64,000 nt of DNA from Leucobacter chromiireducens subsp. chromiireducens (GCF_016758255.1 NZ_QYAD01000002.1:434001-498000), one strand, 5' to 3'. Positions 1 through 9,387 are shown, counted from the stretch's first letter. Numbers and translations are program-made. Notes: a model not told the origin generated them from the sequence alone.

Positions 1-2
1 GC

Positions 3-653
3 CACCTCGCCGTAGTGTGGGCGCGAGGCGACGACGGGCAAGTGCAGGGCTTCCTGGTTCCGCAAGACGCGCCGGGCTACCGCGCCAGCACTATCGAGGG
101 GAAGGTGTCGCTCCGCGCGATCTGGCAGGCGGAAATCGAGCTTGACGGTGTGCGGGTCGACGCCGATGCGAAGCTGCCCGGGGCGAACTCGTTCAAGGAC
201 ACCTCGCGCGTGCTCCAGGCGACGCGGTTGGGCGTGGCGTGGGCCGCGCTGGGGCAAGCCACCGCGGTGTACGAGACCGCCGTGCACTACGCGAAGCAGC
301 GCGTGCAGTTCGGCCGACCGCTCGCGGCCTCCCAGATCGTGCAGGCGCGTCTCGCCGAGATGTTGAGCAAGCTGACGGGGCTGCAAACGCTGCTGATGCA
401 GCTCACGCAGGCGGAGGAGCGCGGCGAGCTTTCGGGCCCCGGTGCCTCGCTCGGCAAGTACACCGCCACCCGCACCGCACGCGACATGGCTCGCGATGCG
501 CGCGATCTCCTGGGCGGCAACGGCATCTTGCTCGAGAACCGGGCGGCGCGGCACTTTGCCGACATCGAGGCGCTGCACACGTACGAGGGTACGGAGACCG
601 TGCAGGCGCTCATTATCGGGCGCGAGATCACGGGCCTCTCGGCGTTCGCCTAG
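3..653 (+). CDS. acyl-CoA dehydrogenase (glutaryl-CoA dehydrogenase type), C-terminal part
   Basis: The reading frame is open to the left edge, so the N-terminus lies outside the window and about 217 residues are visible. They cover the end of the middle beta domain and the whole C-terminal helical domain of an FAD-dependent acyl-CoA dehydrogenase. The stretch YAKQRVQFGRPLA and the terminal HTYEGTETVQALIIGREITG are typical of the family. The Glu in YEGT is the position of the catalytic base in glutaryl-CoA and medium-chain dehydrogenases. The family oxidises acyl-CoA esters to enoyl-CoA. Glutaryl-CoA dehydrogenase also decarboxylates, and the tail resembles that subgroup most. The gene converges with the PucR gene, which ends 4 nt inside it. 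Confidence 0.85.
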   Translation, partial: HLAVVWARGDDGQVQGFLVPQDAPGYRASTIEGKVSLRAIWQAEIELDGVRVDADAKLPGANSFKDTSRVLQATRLGVAWAALGQATAVYETAVHYAKQRVQFGRPLAASQIVQARLAEMLSKLTGLQTLLMQLTQAEERGELSGPGASLGKYTATRTARDMARDARDLLGGNGILLENRAARHFADIEALHTYEGTETVQALIIGREITGLSAFA

Positions 654-2206
654 CGCGGGAGCGCGCGCGTTTCGAATGCGAGCCAGAGAAGCGCGCGCTC
701 CGTGGGCGAGTCGAGCGCGACGCCCAGCAGACGTTCTGCGTCGCGCAGGCGGGAGTTCAGCGTCTGCCGATGTACCCCGAGCGTCTCGGCGGCGCGCTCG
801 AGTGCACCATTCGCCGCAAGGAATGCGTGCAGCGCCTCGCGCACGCGTTCGCCGTGTGCCTGGGGGAGCCCGTCGAGCCGGGCCTGCCACTCGCTGAACA
901 CGGGAGGCGACTCGCTGCGCAGGAGCCAGTCGGAGAGCGCGTCCTCGGTGCCGAGCTGTGCGGTGGTGAGCGCGCGCAGCTCGGGGTGGCCCGCGGAAGC
1001 GCGGTGCGCGCGCCGTGCTTCCTCGCACAGCTCGAGTGTGTCGGCTGGCGTGCCGGTGCGGCTCACCCCGGCCCGCCACTCGGCGAGCGCCCCGCGTTCC
1101 GCACGGATGAAGCGGTCGATTGCGTCCGCAGCGGGGCCCGCCTGGGTGGCCGGCAGCACCACGAAGAAGCCATCCTCGGTGGGGGCAAGGAGCGGCGTTG
1201 CGGCGGGCACGCCGACAGTGAGCTCCGCGGCGAGCGCTGCCTTCAGGAGCAGGCCCGCCGCGGGTTCCCTGCGTGCGCGTGCCCCCGCGTGCGTGGCCGG
1301 GCCGAAGAACGCGACGGTGCACCGGGCGGCGCCGGGAGACAGTAGCTCGAAGAGTCGCGGGTCCGCGCTCATGCGCCCGGAGACCGCCTCGGCAATCAGC
1401 TGCTCCCGGAGTGAGGCCGCGAGCCCGGTGCGGGCCACGGTGTCGCGCGAAAGGTCGATGAAGGTGGCGATCGAGCCAATGAGACCCTGCTCGAGCGGGG
1501 TGTATCGACGGCGTCGCACGACGGCGATCGGGGAGCCCGCCGTGCTCGCGAGGTGCAGGTAGAGCGGGCCGATCGACGCGCTCGCCGCGGTGCGACCTGA
1601 GGCCACGTGCCGGGAGAGCTCGGTCGCCACGGCCTGAACTTCAGCAGGGTCGAGCCGCGCGTGCTCGGGCGCAAGCTGCTTGAGCCCGCCCGGCGCGGCC
1701 CACAGGACGGCGGCGTCGAGCTCGCGACCGAGCCGTTCGAGCCCCTGCTCCTGCTGCTCAGGGGTGGCATCCGTGTACGCGAGCCGTTGCTGCACCTCCA
1801 GCATGTGCCGCACCTGATCGAGCTGGCGGTCCGCGTGTCGGCGAGCGACGAACTCGGAGACGGCAATGTACGGCGTGGAGAGGGGAATGCGCAGGAGTGG
1901 GATTCCGTGCGCATCCGCGGCGCGGAGCCAGTCTGCGGGGATCTCCTCGACGATCAGCCCGACGCCAAAGCCGACCGCGGCGACACCCCGCTCCGCGAGC
2001 GCCACGAAGTATCGATCCAGCTCCTCACTCGTGCGCTCGACGAGGCCGGTCGTGAGGAGGAGCAGGTCGCGAGCGAGCCAGGGGCTCGGATCTCGGATCT
2101 CTGCGACGTGGACCTGAGAAACGGAGCGGTGCAGGAGGTGATGTCCCGCGGCGCAGCTGAGCGCGAGGGACCGGTCTGCGAGAAGATCGGCGAGCGTGGG
2201 GGCCAT
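650..2206 (-). CDS. PucR-family transcriptional regulator
   Basis: The 518-residue protein has the PucR layout. An N-terminal PucR sensing domain begins TLADLLADRSLALS and covers about residues 1-130. A GGDEF-like middle region follows. The C-terminal helix-turn-helix, about residues 450-515, contains ALERAAETLGVHRQTLNSRL. The family typically controls purine, ureide, amine or amino-acid catabolism. I chose the ATG at 2206 because the family homology starts there. The frame stays open upstream to 2419 but codes for nothing recognisable and would overlap the divergent gene. It is divergent from the ureohydrolase at 2322, its most likely target. Confidence 0.85.
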   Translation of the reverse strand: MAPTLADLLADRSLALSCAAGHHLLHRSVSQVHVAEIRDPSPWLARDLLLLTTGLVERTSEELDRYFVALAERGVAAVGFGVGLIVEEIPADWLRAADAHGIPLLRIPLSTPYIAVSEFVARRHADRQLDQVRHMLEVQQRLAYTDATPEQQEQGLERLGRELDAAVLWAAPGGLKQLAPEHARLDPAEVQAVATELSRHVASGRTAASASIGPLYLHLASTAGSPIAVVRRRRYTPLEQGLIGSIATFIDLSRDTVARTGLAASLREQLIAEAVSGRMSADPRLFELLSPGAARCTVAFFGPATHAGARARREPAAGLLLKAALAAELTVGVPAATPLLAPTEDGFFVVLPATQAGPAADAIDRFIRAERGALAEWRAGVSRTGTPADTLELCEEARRAHRASAGHPELRALTTAQLGTEDALSDWLLRSESPPVFSEWQARLDGLPQAHGERVREALHAFLAANGALERAAETLGVHRQTLNSRLRDAERLLGVALDSPTERALLWLAFETRALPR

Positions 2207-2321
2207 GTTCACGATGATAGTGAGTGTGTTCGAATACTTCACGCAAACCGTGATGGTGGATGCCGAGAGGAGTCGCCAAGCTGGAACACACAACGCATCA
2301 CCAGCACGAGGAGTTCCCACC

Positions 2322-3209
2322 ATGTCCGCATCCGCACGCAGCTTTGAGCTCATTGGCGCCCCGTTCGACGGTGCATCCACCCTCGGCTTTCCGGGCTCGC
2401 GATTCGCGCCCGAGCGCATTCGTCACGCGCTGGGGTGGATCACGCAGCGCGTGGAGGACGGACGCGTGTTCTCGCTCGAGACGGGGGAGCTTCACGCGGC
2501 ACCTGTGATCCACGATGGGGGTGACGCCGCCGTCGTCGCGCACGACCTGATGACCACCCTCGCTCGTACCAGCGAGCGCGTGAGCGAGAGCGTGCGTGCA
2601 GGACATGTGCCGATCCTGCTGGGCGGCGACGACTGCTTCCTGTTCGCAGGAACGCAGGGACTCCACGACGCTACGAGCGGCTCAGTGGCCGTCATCCACT
2701 TTGACGCGCACCTCGATGTGATGGATGAGAACGTGCAGCAGGGCACCCACAGCCAGTCGAGCGGCATGCGACGCTCGCTCGAGCTGCCGCGTGCGAGCAC
2801 GGAGCACAGCATTCAGGTGGGCCTCCGCCACTTCAACTTCCCGTCCTCGCACGACTACCTCGCGGACTCCGGCCTGGCACGGATCACCGCGGCGGAGTTC
2901 GCCGAGATCGGCACCGAACGAGCTATCGCCCGGATTCTCGAGCGGATCGCCGGCGCCGAGCACGTCCACCTCTCCTTCGATATCGATGCGATCGACCCCG
3001 CGCACGCCCCCGGCGCCGGCGCACTCGAGCCCGGCGGCATCACGTCGCGCCAGGCCATCGACACGATTGCGGCCCTCGCGCCACACTGCGACTCGTTCGC
3101 GGTGACCGAGGTGAACCCCATGACCGACCATCAGGACATGACCGCGACGCTCGCGGCATACCTCTGCTACTACTTCGCGGTGTTCGGCCAGGAGGCCGCG
3201 GCGAAGTAG
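2322..3209 (+). CDS. arginase/agmatinase-family ureohydrolase
   Basis: This 295-residue protein belongs to the ureohydrolase fold, whose members hydrolyse guanidino or formimino groups (arginine, agmatine, guanidinobutyrate, formiminoglutamate) with two Mn ions. The metal motifs DAHLD (about residues 128-132) and SFDIDAIDP are intact, as is EVNPMTD near the end. The first motif, normally GGDH, reads LLGGDDCF, so the His that usually binds one Mn is Asp. The exact substrate cannot be told. Start at the ATG after GAGGAG. It is divergent from a PucR regulator and 63 nt upstream of an MHS transporter, suggesting uptake and hydrolysis of a guanidino or amine compound. Confidence 0.8.
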   Translation: MSASARSFELIGAPFDGASTLGFPGSRFAPERIRHALGWITQRVEDGRVFSLETGELHAAPVIHDGGDAAVVAHDLMTTLARTSERVSESVRAGHVPILLGGDDCFLFAGTQGLHDATSGSVAVIHFDAHLDVMDENVQQGTHSQSSGMRRSLELPRASTEHSIQVGLRHFNFPSSHDYLADSGLARITAAEFAEIGTERAIARILERIAGAEHVHLSFDIDAIDPAHAPGAGALEPGGITSRQAIDTIAALAPHCDSFAVTEVNPMTDHQDMTATLAAYLCYYFAVFGQEAAAK

Positions 3210-3272
3210 TGCGTGTGGCCGCGGCCCCGCCGCCACGCACACCGTGAGACCATGAACAAAGGAGTGAATGCG

Positions 3273-4685
3273 ATGACGATAGGAAGCGACGCGACGAGCG
3301 CGCGCCTCGACACCGGGACCATCAACGTGGTCCGCAAACAGGAGCTGCGACGAGCCGTGCGCGGCACCTTCGTTGGCAACGTGATGGAGTGGTACGACGT
3401 TGGTGTCTTCGGCTACCTCATTGTGACCCTCGGCCCGGTCTTCCTGCCCGACGCCGATCGTGCAACGCAGGTCATCTTCATGCTCGGCACCTTCGCCAGC
3501 ACGTACCTGTTCCGGCCGCTCGGCGGGCTATTCTTCGGCTGGCTGGGGGACAAGATCGGGCGCAAGCGCGTGCTCTTCCTCACGCTCACGCTCGTGGCGG
3601 TCGCCACGTTCCTCATCGGGCTCCTGCCCAGCCACGCGGCGATCGGCTCGCTGGCCGCCGTGCTCCTCGTCGCCCTCAAGATCTTGCAGGGCTTCTCCGC
3701 GGGCGGCGAGTTCACCGGCGCGCTGACGTTCATCACGGAGTCGGCGCCGGACAAGAAGCGGGGCTTCTACGCGGCCTTCCTGGACGGCGGCAGCTACCTT
3801 GGCTTCGTGCTGGGCGCCGCGATCGTCACCGCCATGCAGGTCATGTTCGGCCAGGCGGCGATGGAAGAGGGGCTCTGGCGCGTGCCGTTCCTGATCGCCG
3901 GACCGCTCGGTCTCGTCGCGGTGTACCTGCGAATGCGGGTCGAAGAGTCGCCGCACTTTGCAGCTCTCGCAGCGGAGCAGGCCGCAACAGGTCAGGCCGC
4001 GATTCGGGTCAACCCGCTGCGCGTCTTCGCTGCGAACTGGCGGCCCATGCTGCTCGTCATCCTGCTCGTGGCCGCCGCGAACACGGCGGGATACGCGTTC
4101 ACCTCGTACATGCCCACGTATCTGTCGACCGTGCTGGAACACGATGCGGTGCAGGGCAACCTGTTCTCACTGCCACTGATGCTGCTGATGGCGTGCCTCA
4201 TGCCGTTCGTGGGGATGCTCTCCGACCGCGTCGGCCGAAAGCCGGTGCTCACCGCCGCCGCGGTGTGGATCGTGCTGCTCAGCTTCCCCGCGTTCATGCT
4301 GATCGGGTCTGACGCGCCGCTTGCGATCATCTCGGGTCTCGCGCTGATCGGGATCCCGGTCGCGCTCTACATGGGCACGCTCGCGTCCACCTATCCGGCG
4401 CTGTTCCCGACCGCGTCCCGGAACACGAGTCTCGGCGTCTCGTACAACATCTCGATCGCTCTCTTCGGTGGCACGGCTCCGCTCGTCATCGACACGCTCG
4501 TGCGTGCGACGGGGAACCCAGCGGCGGCCGCGTTCTACCTCATGGGCATGTCGGTGATCGGCTTGATCGCGATCCGCCTCATCCCAGAGACGGCCGGCTT
4601 GCCGCTCGAGGGATCCGAGCCCAACGTCGAGACCGAACTGGAAGCGCACCAGCTGCACACGGCGCGCGTCGCAGCCGGGCGCTAA
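3273..4685 (+). CDS. MFS transporter, MHS (metabolite:H+ symporter) family
   Basis: A 470-residue, 12-helix permease of the ProP/KgtP/ShiA type. Seen are GNVMEWYDVGVFGYL in helix 1, typical of the MHS group, the loop motif GWLGDKIGRKRVL after helix 2, and its repeat SDRVGRKPVL in the second half. Members import organic acids, betaines or related solutes with protons. The ATG at 3273 was chosen because AAAGGAG lies 9 nt before it. An in-frame ATG at 3252 would place the ribosome site inside the gene. It follows the ureohydrolase in the same direction, so it may import that enzyme's substrate. It ends at a strong hairpin. Confidence 0.85.
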   Translation: MTIGSDATSARLDTGTINVVRKQELRRAVRGTFVGNVMEWYDVGVFGYLIVTLGPVFLPDADRATQVIFMLGTFASTYLFRPLGGLFFGWLGDKIGRKRVLFLTLTLVAVATFLIGLLPSHAAIGSLAAVLLVALKILQGFSAGGEFTGALTFITESAPDKKRGFYAAFLDGGSYLGFVLGAAIVTAMQVMFGQAAMEEGLWRVPFLIAGPLGLVAVYLRMRVEESPHFAALAAEQAATGQAAIRVNPLRVFAANWRPMLLVILLVAAANTAGYAFTSYMPTYLSTVLEHDAVQGNLFSLPLMLLMACLMPFVGMLSDRVGRKPVLTAAAVWIVLLSFPAFMLIGSDAPLAIISGLALIGIPVALYMGTLASTYPALFPTASRNTSLGVSYNISIALFGGTAPLVIDTLVRATGNPAAAAFYLMGMSVIGLIAIRLIPETAGLPLEGSEPNVETELEAHQLHTARVAAGR

Positions 4686-4690
4686 AACGC

Positions 4691-4720
4691 CTGAGGGCCC
4701 CGCGTGCGCGGGGCCCTCAG
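4691..4720. terminator. bidirectional hairpin terminator between MHS transporter and CycA-like permease
   Basis: A perfect 13-bp GC-rich inverted repeat (CTGAGGGCCCCGC and its complement) with a 4-nt loop starts 6 nt after the transporter stop codon. It lies 22 nt beyond the stop of the convergent permease, so it could serve both. There is no clear T-run on the plus strand. Confidence 0.75.
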
Positions 4721-4741
4721 GTGGTGCCTGGTGGAGTCGTT

Positions 4742-6172
4742 CTATGCGCCCGTGCCGGGCAGGTCGACTGCCGCGGTGAGCGGCTGCCCGTTGCGCAGCA
4801 GTCGCCGCTTGGTGAACTGCCAGCTCACCGCAAGCGCGATGAACCAGACGGGCGTGAAGAGCAGCGGGAGGCGCGTGTCCTCCGCGAGGAACAGCGTCAC
4901 GAGAATGAACGCAAAGAACGCGAGCACGATCCAGGGCACGACCCGGGGGAGCGGCGTCTTGAACGCCGAGCTTGCGTGGCGCTCGGGGTACTTCCGCAGG
5001 TACTGAATAAAGGAGATCGCGATCATGCTCCAGATGAAGAGAATGAACGTCGAAGCGACGGAAGTAACGAAGGTGAACGCCTCGATGACACTGTCACCGA
5101 GCAGCAGAATCGGTACGGCGGAGAACACGAAGACCGCGGAGAAGAACACCGCGCGCCGGGGCACCCCACGCGAGTCGGTCAGCGCGAATCCGCTGGGTGC
5201 ATGACCATCGTGCGCGAGCGCGTGCATCATTCGTGTGCCCGAGTAGAAGCCCGAGTTGGCGCTCGAGGCCGCGGAGATCAGCACAACGAGGTTGATGGCG
5301 AATGCGGCGGCCCCGAAACCCGCGTAGGCAAACGTCGTGACGAACGGGCTCTGATCCGGATCGAGACGATCCCAGGGCGTGATCGCCATGATCACCGTGA
5401 GCGCACCGATGTAGAAGATGAGCACACGAACCACGATCGAGTTGATCGCGCGGGGGAGGTTATGGTGCGGATCCTTCGTCTCAGCGGCGGCGGTGCCGAC
5501 GAGCTCTACGCCGATGAAGGAGAAGATGCCGAGCTGGAACCCGAGCAGGAAGCCGCTCGCGCCGAACGGGAACATGCCGCCGTGATCCCACAGGTGCGAG
5601 AGCGCCGCCTGCGTGCCGGTGTCGGGGTTCTGGAAACCGGTTGCGAGCAGCACGATGCCGGTTGCGATAAGCGCGAGGATCGCGACAATCTTCACGAGGG
5701 AGAACCAGAACTCGAACTCGCCGAAGAACCGCACGGGCTGCAGATTCAGCACCATAAGCACGGCTGCGGTGATGAGCGCGGGCAACCACGGCGGGATCGA
5801 CGCGTTGATGTAGGAGACGTAGCTCGTGATCGCGATGATGTCGGCCACGCAGATGACCACCCACGTGATCCAGTACGTCCACGACACGAAGTAGCCCGCC
5901 CACGGGCCAATGAGATCCTTCGCGATGTCGCCGAACGTCTTGTAGTTGAGATTCGACAGCAGCAGCTCGCCGAGAGCGCGCATGAGGAGGAACATCATGC
6001 AGCCGATCACGGCATAGATGAAGAGGACGGACGGGCCGGTGAGGCTGATGACCTTGCCCGAGCCGAGGAACAGACCGGTGCCGATTGCGCCGCCGATGGC
6101 GATCAGCTGGAGGTGACGATTGGTGAGGCCGCGCTGCAGTTCTTCGTGCGCGCCAGGAGCGGTGCCGCTCAT
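4742..6172 (-). CDS. cycA: amino-acid permease, CycA-like (D-Ala/D-Ser/Gly type)
   Basis: A 476-residue APC-superfamily permease with about 12 membrane helices. The N-terminal signature NRHLQLIAIGGAIGTGLFLG holds the helix-1 substrate-binding glycines. From memory the whole protein follows E. coli CycA closely, including MRALGELLLSNLNYK, GPWAGYFVSWTYW and SAASSANSGFYSGTR. The substrate is inferred to be a small neutral amino acid. AnsP/AroP-type specificity is possible. The start is the ATG at 6172, 5 nt after GGGAG. An ATG 12 nt further upstream overlaps that site. It lies downstream of a 476-residue paralogue in the same direction, probably a tandem duplication. Confidence 0.82.
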   Translation of the reverse strand: MSGTAPGAHEELQRGLTNRHLQLIAIGGAIGTGLFLGSGKVISLTGPSVLFIYAVIGCMMFLLMRALGELLLSNLNYKTFGDIAKDLIGPWAGYFVSWTYWITWVVICVADIIAITSYVSYINASIPPWLPALITAAVLMVLNLQPVRFFGEFEFWFSLVKIVAILALIATGIVLLATGFQNPDTGTQAALSHLWDHGGMFPFGASGFLLGFQLGIFSFIGVELVGTAAAETKDPHHNLPRAINSIVVRVLIFYIGALTVIMAITPWDRLDPDQSPFVTTFAYAGFGAAAFAINLVVLISAASSANSGFYSGTRMMHALAHDGHAPSGFALTDSRGVPRRAVFFSAVFVFSAVPILLLGDSVIEAFTFVTSVASTFILFIWSMIAISFIQYLRKYPERHASSAFKTPLPRVVPWIVLAFFAFILVTLFLAEDTRLPLLFTPVWFIALAVSWQFTKRRLLRNGQPLTAAVDLPGTGA

Positions 6173-6258
6173 GTGAACTCCCATCCCGAGGGTAGGTTTC
6201 CGATTGTAGCGAGCCGCGCGCGGGGCGGTCGGCTCGGCGGGTGCGAAACAACGCACAT

Positions 6259-6327
6259 ACGCGGAGAACTTCGATATCTCAGTGGACCCCTGAGGGATCG
6301 AATCAGAGATGTCGAAGTTCTCCGCGT
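6259..6327. repeat. long imperfect inverted repeat between the two CycA-like genes
   Basis: Arms of 22 nt (6259-6280 and 6306-6327) match at 21 positions around a 25-nt centre. The right arm ends 15 nt from the stop codon of the upstream permease on the minus strand. It could be that gene's terminator or an mRNA-stabilising stem. It lacks a T-run and is less GC-rich (ACTTCGA core) than the other terminators here. Confidence 0.7.
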
Positions 6328-6342
6328 GGAAGTGAGACTGGC

Positions 6343-7773
6343 TCAGTCCTCCGAGTCCGGCAGCGGAATCGCCGCGGTCAGCGGGCGGCCCTCGCGCTGC
6401 AGCTTCCGCTTGCGCAGCTGCCACAGCACCGTGAGGAGGAGGAACCAGATCGGCGTTGCGAGGAACGGCGGACGCGTGTCCTCACCGTAGAGCAGCGTGC
6501 CGGCAATGAACACGAAGAACGCGAGCACGGCCCACGGCATGATCCGCGAGAGGGGCATCTTGAAGCCCGAGGTGGCGTGGCGCTCGGGGAAGCGCTTGCG
6601 GTACACAATGTAGCTCACCACGATCGAGCCCCAGGTGAAGAGAATCATCGTGGCGCACATCGACGACACGAAGGTGAACGCGGCCACAACGCCGTCGCCG
6701 GCGAAGAGCAGCGGGATTGCGGCGAACAGGAACACCGCGGTGAAGAACACCGAACGACGGGGCACCCCACGCGAGTCGGTGAGCGCGAACGACTTCGGCG
6801 CGTGGCCGTCCTTCGAGAGGCCGAAGAGCATGCGGGTGCCCGAGTACAGGCCGCCGTTGGCGCTCGACGCGGCGGAGGTGAGCACCACGAGCTGGATCGC
6901 CGCCGCCGCGAGGCCGAAGCCCGCGAGGGCGAGCGTCGTGACGAACGGGCTCTTGTCAGCCTCAATCTGGTTCCACGGGGTGACGCTCATGATGATCGCG
7001 AGGGCGCCCACGTAGAAGATGAGGATGCGCAGCACGATCGAGTTGATCGCCTTGGGGAGGGTCTTCCGCGGGTTCTCGGTCTCGGCCGCCGCGGTGCCGA
7101 CCATCTCAACGCCGATGAAGGAGAAGATGCCCATCTGGAAGCCGAGCACGAAGCCTGAGGCGCCCATCGGGAACATGCCGCCGTGCTCCCACAGGTTCGC
7201 GAAGGAGGCCTGCGTGCCCTCGGGGCTCGTGAAACCAGTGATCACGAGGATGAGGCCCACCGCGATCAGGCTGAGGATCGCGACGATCTTGAGGATTGCG
7301 AACCAGAACTCGGTCTCGCCGAACCACTTCACGGGCTGCAGGTTGAGGATCAGCAGCACTCCGGCCGTGATGAGGGCCGGCAACCAGCTCGGGATCTCGG
7401 GGTTGAACCACTGCACGTACGCAGTGATCGCGATGATGTCGGCCACACACGCGATGACCCACGAGAACCAGTAGTTCCACGACACAAAGAAGCCAGCCCA
7501 CGGGCCGAGCATGTCCTTCGCGATGTCCCCGAACGTGTGATAGTTCAGGTTCGACAGCAGCAGCTCGCCGAGGGCACGCATGATGAAGAAGACAAAGAAG
7601 CCGATCACCATGTACACGAAGATGATCGCCGGGCCGGACACGCTGATGAGCTTGCCTGAACCGAGGAACAGCCCCGTACCGATCGCCCCGCCAATGGCGA
7701 TGAGCTGCAGGTGGCGGTTTTTCAGGCCGCGCTGCATCTCACCGCTCGGTGAGGTGGTTGCTGTTGTGGACAT
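6343..7773 (-). CDS. cycA: amino-acid permease, CycA-like (second paralogue)
   Basis: A 476-residue APC permease, the same length as its downstream neighbour and alignable along its whole length. It shares NRHLQLIAIGGAIGTGLFLG, MRALGELLLSNLNYHTFGDI, SAASSANGGLYSGTRMLFGL and the end RPLTAAIPLP. It resembles E. coli CycA (D-Ala/D-Ser/Gly) at least as well as the other copy. It starts 81 nt after the Orn/Lys/Arg-decarboxylase gene on the same strand, so it may be co-transcribed with it. Such linkage often means transport of the decarboxylase substrate or product, but basic amino acids are not the usual CycA substrates. Confidence 0.82.
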   Translation of the reverse strand: MSTTATTSPSGEMQRGLKNRHLQLIAIGGAIGTGLFLGSGKLISVSGPAIIFVYMVIGFFVFFIMRALGELLLSNLNYHTFGDIAKDMLGPWAGFFVSWNYWFSWVIACVADIIAITAYVQWFNPEIPSWLPALITAGVLLILNLQPVKWFGETEFWFAILKIVAILSLIAVGLILVITGFTSPEGTQASFANLWEHGGMFPMGASGFVLGFQMGIFSFIGVEMVGTAAAETENPRKTLPKAINSIVLRILIFYVGALAIIMSVTPWNQIEADKSPFVTTLALAGFGLAAAAIQLVVLTSAASSANGGLYSGTRMLFGLSKDGHAPKSFALTDSRGVPRRSVFFTAVFLFAAIPLLFAGDGVVAAFTFVSSMCATMILFTWGSIVVSYIVYRKRFPERHATSGFKMPLSRIMPWAVLAFFVFIAGTLLYGEDTRPPFLATPIWFLLLTVLWQLRKRKLQREGRPLTAAIPLPDSED

Positions 7774-7854
7774 GACACTCCCTTGTGTGGGTTTCTTGGC
7801 GCGCCCGGATAAGGCGCTGGTATTCGAAGGGTGACCTGGAGATTGTAGTGGGCG

Positions 7855-9387
7855 TTACGCCACGACCCGGAACGTGGCGAGCGCGGGATCAGCCGCGCCG
7901 CGGACATAGCCCGAGGGGGCCGCGCCCGTCGCGCGAAGGAAATCGACGACCTCGGCGCTCAAGATCTCGCCGGGCAGCACGTTCGGCACGCCGGGCGGGT
8001 AGGCAGCGAGCGAGTCCGCGGAGATCCGCCCCACCGCCTGATCGAACGGCACCACCTCGACGGGGCTGTAGAACGCCTCGCCGAGTCCCATTGCGCGCTC
8101 GCACGGGGCGGGCAGCACGATCGGCCGCTCGGGCTCGATGGCCGCTTCGGGAAGCGCCTGCAGCGCGTTCCAGAATCGGTCAACATCGACGGGGGAGATC
8201 GCGCCGACGAGCAGCAGCAGGGCCGATGGGGTCGACAGCTCGGCGTAGACCTTGTGGTCGCGCAGCAGCTGGTAGTGCGCGTCACTGCCGGTGATGCCCG
8301 CGCCGCGCGTGTCGATGAGCACCTTGAACGGGTCGTTCGTCACCGCGTCGGGGCTCGCGAGGATGTCGGGGGTCGCGTCGCGGAAGCGGCGGTCCGCACG
8401 AACGCGGCGACGGATTTCCTCGGCGGTCTCGAGGGCCCGCTCAACGAGCTCGGGGCGCGTCACAATGTTCTTGCGGGCCTCGTCGAGCGAAGCGAGCAGC
8501 AGAGCGCTGCAGCTGGTCGACTGGTGCGAGCGCACCACGCGGTCGACGAGCGGGGCGAGTGCCTCTGCGAACGAGCCGTGGCCGAGCTGGATCATGGCCG
8601 ACTGCGTCAGCGAGCCGACCGCCTTGTGCGTGCTCGACACCACGAGATCGGCACCGAGGCGGGCAGCGTTGACGGGCAATTTCGGGTGCAGGCCGAAGTG
8701 CGAGCCCCACGACTCGTCGACGATCAGCGGGACACCGTGGTCGTGTGCGACGCGCGAGATCGCGGCGATATCCGCGACCGCACCAAAGTAGCTGGGGGAG
8801 ACGATGTACACGGCGGAGCTCGCCGGGTTCTCCGTCAGCACGGCCTCGACCTGCTCGGCGGTGACGCCGTGCGCGGAACCGAGTCCCGTGTCCACGTAGC
8901 CGGTGACGAAGTGGGGCGTGAGGCCCACGTGGGTCATACCGTCGATCACGCTGGAGTGCACGCTGCGCTGCACCACGAGCTCGGTGCCGAGCCCGCGCAC
9001 CACGGTCGTTGCAACATGGTTGCCGCCCGAGGCGCCGTTCGTGATGAACCAGGTGCGGCTGGCGCCCCAGGCCTCAGCCGCGAGCTCCTGCGCACGCATG
9101 AGCGGCGTGACGCGGCCGGGGGTGACGAGCCGCCAGGTCTCCTGGTCCACGCCGCTGAACAGCATGGGGAAATCGACCGCGAGTGCGGCTTCGCCCACGA
9201 GGTTTGCAACGCCAGGGGCGTTCTCCGGGTTCGCCTGGTGGCCCGGAACGTGCAGTCGCTGCCAGTCGTGCTGCGCAAGCGAGCGGATCGCGTCAGCGTA
9301 CGGGGTCTCGTACTGGTGCGCGGGGATAGCAACCGATGCCTCGGCGGGCGTTTCGGGTGCGACGTGTGGAGCGGGGGCGGTCTGCAT
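7855..9387 (-). CDS. PLP-dependent Orn/Lys/Arg decarboxylase family protein
   Basis: A 510-residue fold-type-I PLP enzyme of the short (SpeA/CadA-like, no wing domain) decarboxylase group. Seen are LHVPGHQANPENAPG near residue 45, the phosphate-binding region ITNGASGGNHV, the PLP-pyridine Asp in PLIVDESWGSHFG, and the Schiff-base Lys in SSTHKAVGSLTQS. The C-terminal domain includes VNVLPGEILSAEV, usual for this group. It should decarboxylate a basic amino acid to a polyamine precursor. The choice among Arg, Lys and Orn cannot be made. It is divergent from a LysR regulator 75 nt away and upstream of two permeases. Confidence 0.85.
   Translation of the reverse strand: MQTAPAPHVAPETPAEASVAIPAHQYETPYADAIRSLAQHDWQRLHVPGHQANPENAPGVANLVGEAALAVDFPMLFSGVDQETWRLVTPGRVTPLMRAQELAAEAWGASRTWFITNGASGGNHVATTVVRGLGTELVVQRSVHSSVIDGMTHVGLTPHFVTGYVDTGLGSAHGVTAEQVEAVLTENPASSAVYIVSPSYFGAVADIAAISRVAHDHGVPLIVDESWGSHFGLHPKLPVNAARLGADLVVSSTHKAVGSLTQSAMIQLGHGSFAEALAPLVDRVVRSHQSTSCSALLLASLDEARKNIVTRPELVERALETAEEIRRRVRADRRFRDATPDILASPDAVTNDPFKVLIDTRGAGITGSDAHYQLLRDHKVYAELSTPSALLLLVGAISPVDVDRFWNALQALPEAAIEPERPIVLPAPCERAMGLGEAFYSPVEVVPFDQAVGRISADSLAAYPPGVPNVLPGEILSAEVVDFLRATGAAPSGYVRGAADPALATFRVVA

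Noticed and set aside
2207-2419. N-terminal extension of the PucR regulator
   Set aside because: The open frame continues but overlaps the divergent ureohydrolase and codes for no family homology. The PucR domain begins at the ATG at 2206.
4721-6490. A 589-codon plus-strand frame rich in Glu/Arg/His opposite the CycA-like permease
   Set aside because: It is the antisense shadow of a membrane protein gene. Charged repetitive composition and no homology are typical of such shadows in high-GC DNA.
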